From: JANOXC01 sp031418215
GTDB taxonomy: Bacteria; Bacteroidota; Bacteroidia; AKYH767-A; OLB10
Reading direction: 5' to 3'
Assembly (NCBI GenBank): GCA_031418215.1
Contig: JANOXC010000039.1
Location: forward strand, 1-8,465
DNA: 8,465 bases
Of the stretch, positions 7,061-8,465 are shown piece by piece. A program made the translations under genes and the position numbers. The notes beneath the pieces are model-generated. The model had not been told where the DNA came from and did no database searches. It worked only from the letters and a program-made list of their open reading frames with translations. How positions within the stretch are numbered: position 1 is the first letter of the stretch; every line of letters starts with the position of its first letter.

Positions 7061-7080
7061 CAAGGTTCCTGCTGAATGAC
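6914..7080. mobile_element. MITE-like element, copy A
   Basis: This 167-bp unit begins with GTCATTCAGCAGGAAAC (6914-6930) and ends with the near-complement GGTTCCTGCTGAATGAC (7064-7080). The terminal inverted repeats extend to about 23 bp with three mismatches. It encodes no transposase. No target-site duplication is visible at its ends (left CCAAA, right TAATT). Two similar units with matched ends fit a non-autonomous miniature inverted-repeat transposable element. An intergenic repeat that works as a folded RNA is the alternative. The mobilising transposase family is unknown to me. Confidence 0.55.
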
Positions 7081-7107
7081 TAATTGGGCAATTTCAAAAA
7101 AACCAAA

Positions 7108-7274
7108 GTCATTAGCAGGAAACTTGTCACATCCAAGCATAGAAAGTAAGTAACCACCGGAAAGTCGGCCTGAGTAATAAAGCAACAAAGATTTCCATCC
7201 GTTACCCTGAATCAACACCTGAGATTAATTTCTTTTTTTTAAGACGCTATATGACAAGGTTCCTACTGAATGAC
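7108..7274. mobile_element. MITE-like element, copy B
   Basis: This second 167-bp unit lies in the same orientation as copy A, 27 bp after its end. The left end GTCATTAGCAGGAAACTTGT (7108-7127) lacks one base relative to copy A. The right end GGTTCCTACTGAATGAC (7258-7274) has one substitution. The interior is more diverged than the ends and lacks the long reading frame of copy A. No target-site duplication is seen (right flank AATGATG). Confidence 0.55.
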
Positions 7275-7305
7275 AATGATGAAGGATAACAAGAGTTCAT
7301 TCATA

Positions 7306-7337
7306 AAAAAATCCCGCCTTCTCAGACGGGATTTTTT
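7306..7337. terminator. Bidirectional intrinsic terminator
   Basis: AAAAAATCCCG (7306-7316) pairs perfectly with CGGGATTTTTT (7327-7337) around a 10-nt loop. It gives a GC core with a T tract when read on either strand. On the minus strand it lies 21 bp after the stop of the T9SS protein gene, its main client. On the plus strand it would stop any transcript crossing the repeat region. Confidence 0.92.
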
Positions 7338-7358
7338 GTTACAAATGTTGTTTGTTTT

Positions 7359-8465
7359 TTAATAGAACATCTTATGCGACACTTTTCTGTCTTTGTCGCG
7401 CAACGTAATAATGTACAATCCCTGTTTCCACAATTTAGCATCTATTGGTAAAACATTGAGGCCGGATGCAGCCGGGAAATTAAGCTGATCAAATACTACA
7501 CGGCCTGTGATATCTGTAACTGTTACATCAACCGGACCTTCCATATCATAATCAAACATTACTTCCAATCTGGCAATACTTGTTACATAATTAATTGCAA
7601 AAACCTGTTTTGAACCGATTCTTACAGGCAACCAACGTTCTTCCAATGGAATAGTAGTAGTACCATCATTATCAGTTTGCTTCAAACGATAATAATTAAC
7701 CATTCCACTAACAGGTGCGTAATCGAGTAATTCGTATTCCTGTAAACTATTGCTGTTGCCCTTACTCTTCACTTGTCCAATGTTTTTAATGGTGTTAAAG
7801 TCTGTAGTTCGTTCAACGTCAAAGAAATCATTATTCTCTTCAGAGGCTGTTGACCAAAATAGCTTAACATAAAGATTTGACTCTTCACCCATCAACCTGG
7901 CATTAAAGTCAATCAAACTAACAGGAAGTGGAGTATTTGCTGAGTTAAGATTTGACATTGCCCAAGTAACGCTAGTGCTAGAGGCAAGGGGCCTCGGCAC
8001 TACTGGAAATATAGGTGCGAGCGCATTTGAGGGTGTGTTAACTGGCCATTTGAAATTCGTAAATTGCGTACGTACCCTTTGCACATTAGTAGAACTTGGT
8101 AAAAATGTAACTGTTGTTACATGCGGCGTGTCAGTAACCATTGATCTTGGCGGCATCCATACAGCGCGTACACCACCGCCAGCATCTGTGTATTGATAAT
8201 ATGGTTGCAAAAACAATCTATTAAATTGCGTTATAGAAGATCCATCAGGATAGTAAAGAGGGGCTCTTTCATTGGTACCTGCCGCAACAGCAGCAATTGA
8301 AAATCCCATTGTAGAATTACCTACTCCTAAAATAGGTCCACTCCGCTGAACTAACCAGTAACGGTCAGCCATTCTTGCTTCATCCGTTGTAAAAGGTATG
8401 CCTACTTGGTTAATATGATAAACACCAGGAGGTACCACTAGTAATAATTTACCGGTACCTCCTGG
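7359..8465 (-). CDS. T9SS-secreted surface/extracellular protein, C-terminal part, 5' truncated by window edge
   Basis: The frame stays open to the window edge (upstream codons read PGGTGKLLLVVPPGVYHI), so the GTG at 8438 is internal and the start lies outside; 368 residues are visible. Residues 180-270 contain LPVSLIDFNAR...LFWSTASEENNDFFDVERTTDF...NYYRLKQTDNDG, a fibronectin-like module very common just before the sorting signal in large Bacteroidota secreted proteins. The last 80 or so residues form a type A T9SS C-terminal domain, VFAINYVTSIARLEVMF...VTVTDITGRVVF...GLYIITLRDKDRKVSHKMFY. This domain directs export through the type IX secretion system and is normally removed by the sorting protease. 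The region before residue 170 shows no family I recognise, so the function of the mature protein is unknown. The gene ends in the terminator at 7306-7337. Confidence 0.9.
   Translation of the reverse strand, partial: PGGTGKLLLVVPPGVYHINQVGIPFTTDEARMADRYWLVQRSGPILGVGNSTMGFSIAAVAAGTNERAPLYYPDGSSITQFNRLFLQPYYQYTDAGGGVRAVWMPPRSMVTDTPHVTTVTFLPSSTNVQRVRTQFTNFKWPVNTPSNALAPIFPVVPRPLASSTSVTWAMSNLNSANTPLPVSLIDFNARLMGEESNLYVKLFWSTASEENNDFFDVERTTDFNTIKNIGQVKSKGNSNSLQEYELLDYAPVSGMVNYYRLKQTDNDGTTTIPLEERWLPVRIGSKQVFAINYVTSIARLEVMFDYDMEGPVDVTVTDITGRVVFDQLNFPAASGLNVLPIDAKLWKQGLYIITLRDKDRKVSHKMFY

Larger units (their letters stand above)
6903..7274. repeat. 194-bp-period direct repeat, two copies
   Basis: The segment from the A-run and CCAAA at 6903 to GAATGAC at 7080 is repeated at 7097-7274 with a period of exactly 194 bp. 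By hand alignment the two copies share roughly 80 percent of bases, with one 1-bp gap in each direction. Similarity extends 11 bp left of the inverted repeat ends (AAAAAACCAAA) but not to the right of them. Together with the terminator at each end, this accounts for most of the 560-bp stretch without a long gene. Confidence 0.88.

Noticed and set aside
7009..7218. A 69-codon minus-strand ORF
   Set aside because: It spans parts of both repeat copies and the spacer; its frame is not conserved between the copies.
6903..7274. CRISPR array
   Set aside because: There are only two long units with internal inverted ends and a period of 194 bp; no short repeat-spacer pattern and no cas genes.
7975..8196. 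A 73-codon plus-strand ORF
   Set aside because: It is antisense to the T9SS protein gene, whose frame is well supported.
8436..8438. GTG as start codon of the T9SS protein
   Set aside because: The frame remains open upstream to the window edge with protein-like sequence and no signal peptide follows the GTG, so it is internal.

Overview
The window is from a member of the Bacteroidota, most likely a Chitinophagales-type environmental lineage (family-level placement is a guess). Supporting signs are an AT-rich genome, a protein ending in a type IX secretion (T9SS) sorting domain, a SCN-type lipoprotein signal, start codons without Shine-Dalgarno sequences, and promoter boxes of the Bacteroidota TAnnTTTG type.

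Layout. Positions 2-928 (+) hold the C-terminal 308 residues of a tyrosine recombinase whose start lies outside the window. It points at the 3' end of a tRNA-Leu(UAA) gene (1072-1156, -), the usual arrangement at the edge of an integrated element, so the sequence left of about 1072 is probably the end of a mobile island. A tRNA-Gly(GCC) gene (1233-1308, -) follows, separated from tRNA-Leu by a 16-bp perfect inverted repeat built from ATGAC/TAATGAC words. mutS (1392-4043, -) is complete and has all expected motifs. It is divergent, with a 28-bp gap, from a SpoU/TrmH-family RNA methyltransferase gene (4072-4602, +). Two -7 promoter boxes lie back to back in that gap. A dipeptidyl-peptidase III (M49) lipoprotein gene (4725-6797, +) comes next and ends in a strong intrinsic terminator.

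The 560-bp stretch 6798-7358 has no long gene but is structured. Two 167-bp copies of an element with about 23-bp terminal inverted repeats (6914-7080 and 7108-7274) sit in direct orientation with a 194-bp period. They look like a pair of non-autonomous miniature transposable elements (MITE-like). Copy A carries an intact 55-codon ORF that is broken in copy B. A bidirectional terminator (7306-7337) closes the region. From 7359 to the right edge (-) runs the C-terminal 368 residues of a T9SS-secreted surface or extracellular protein.

The genes do not form one pathway. mutS (mismatch repair) and the RNA methyltransferase are housekeeping neighbours sharing a promoter region, the peptidase and the T9SS protein are envelope or extracellular functions, and the left end is mobile DNA next to a tRNA. 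I see no defence system, CRISPR array or biosynthetic cluster. The most unusual signal is the MITE-like pair.
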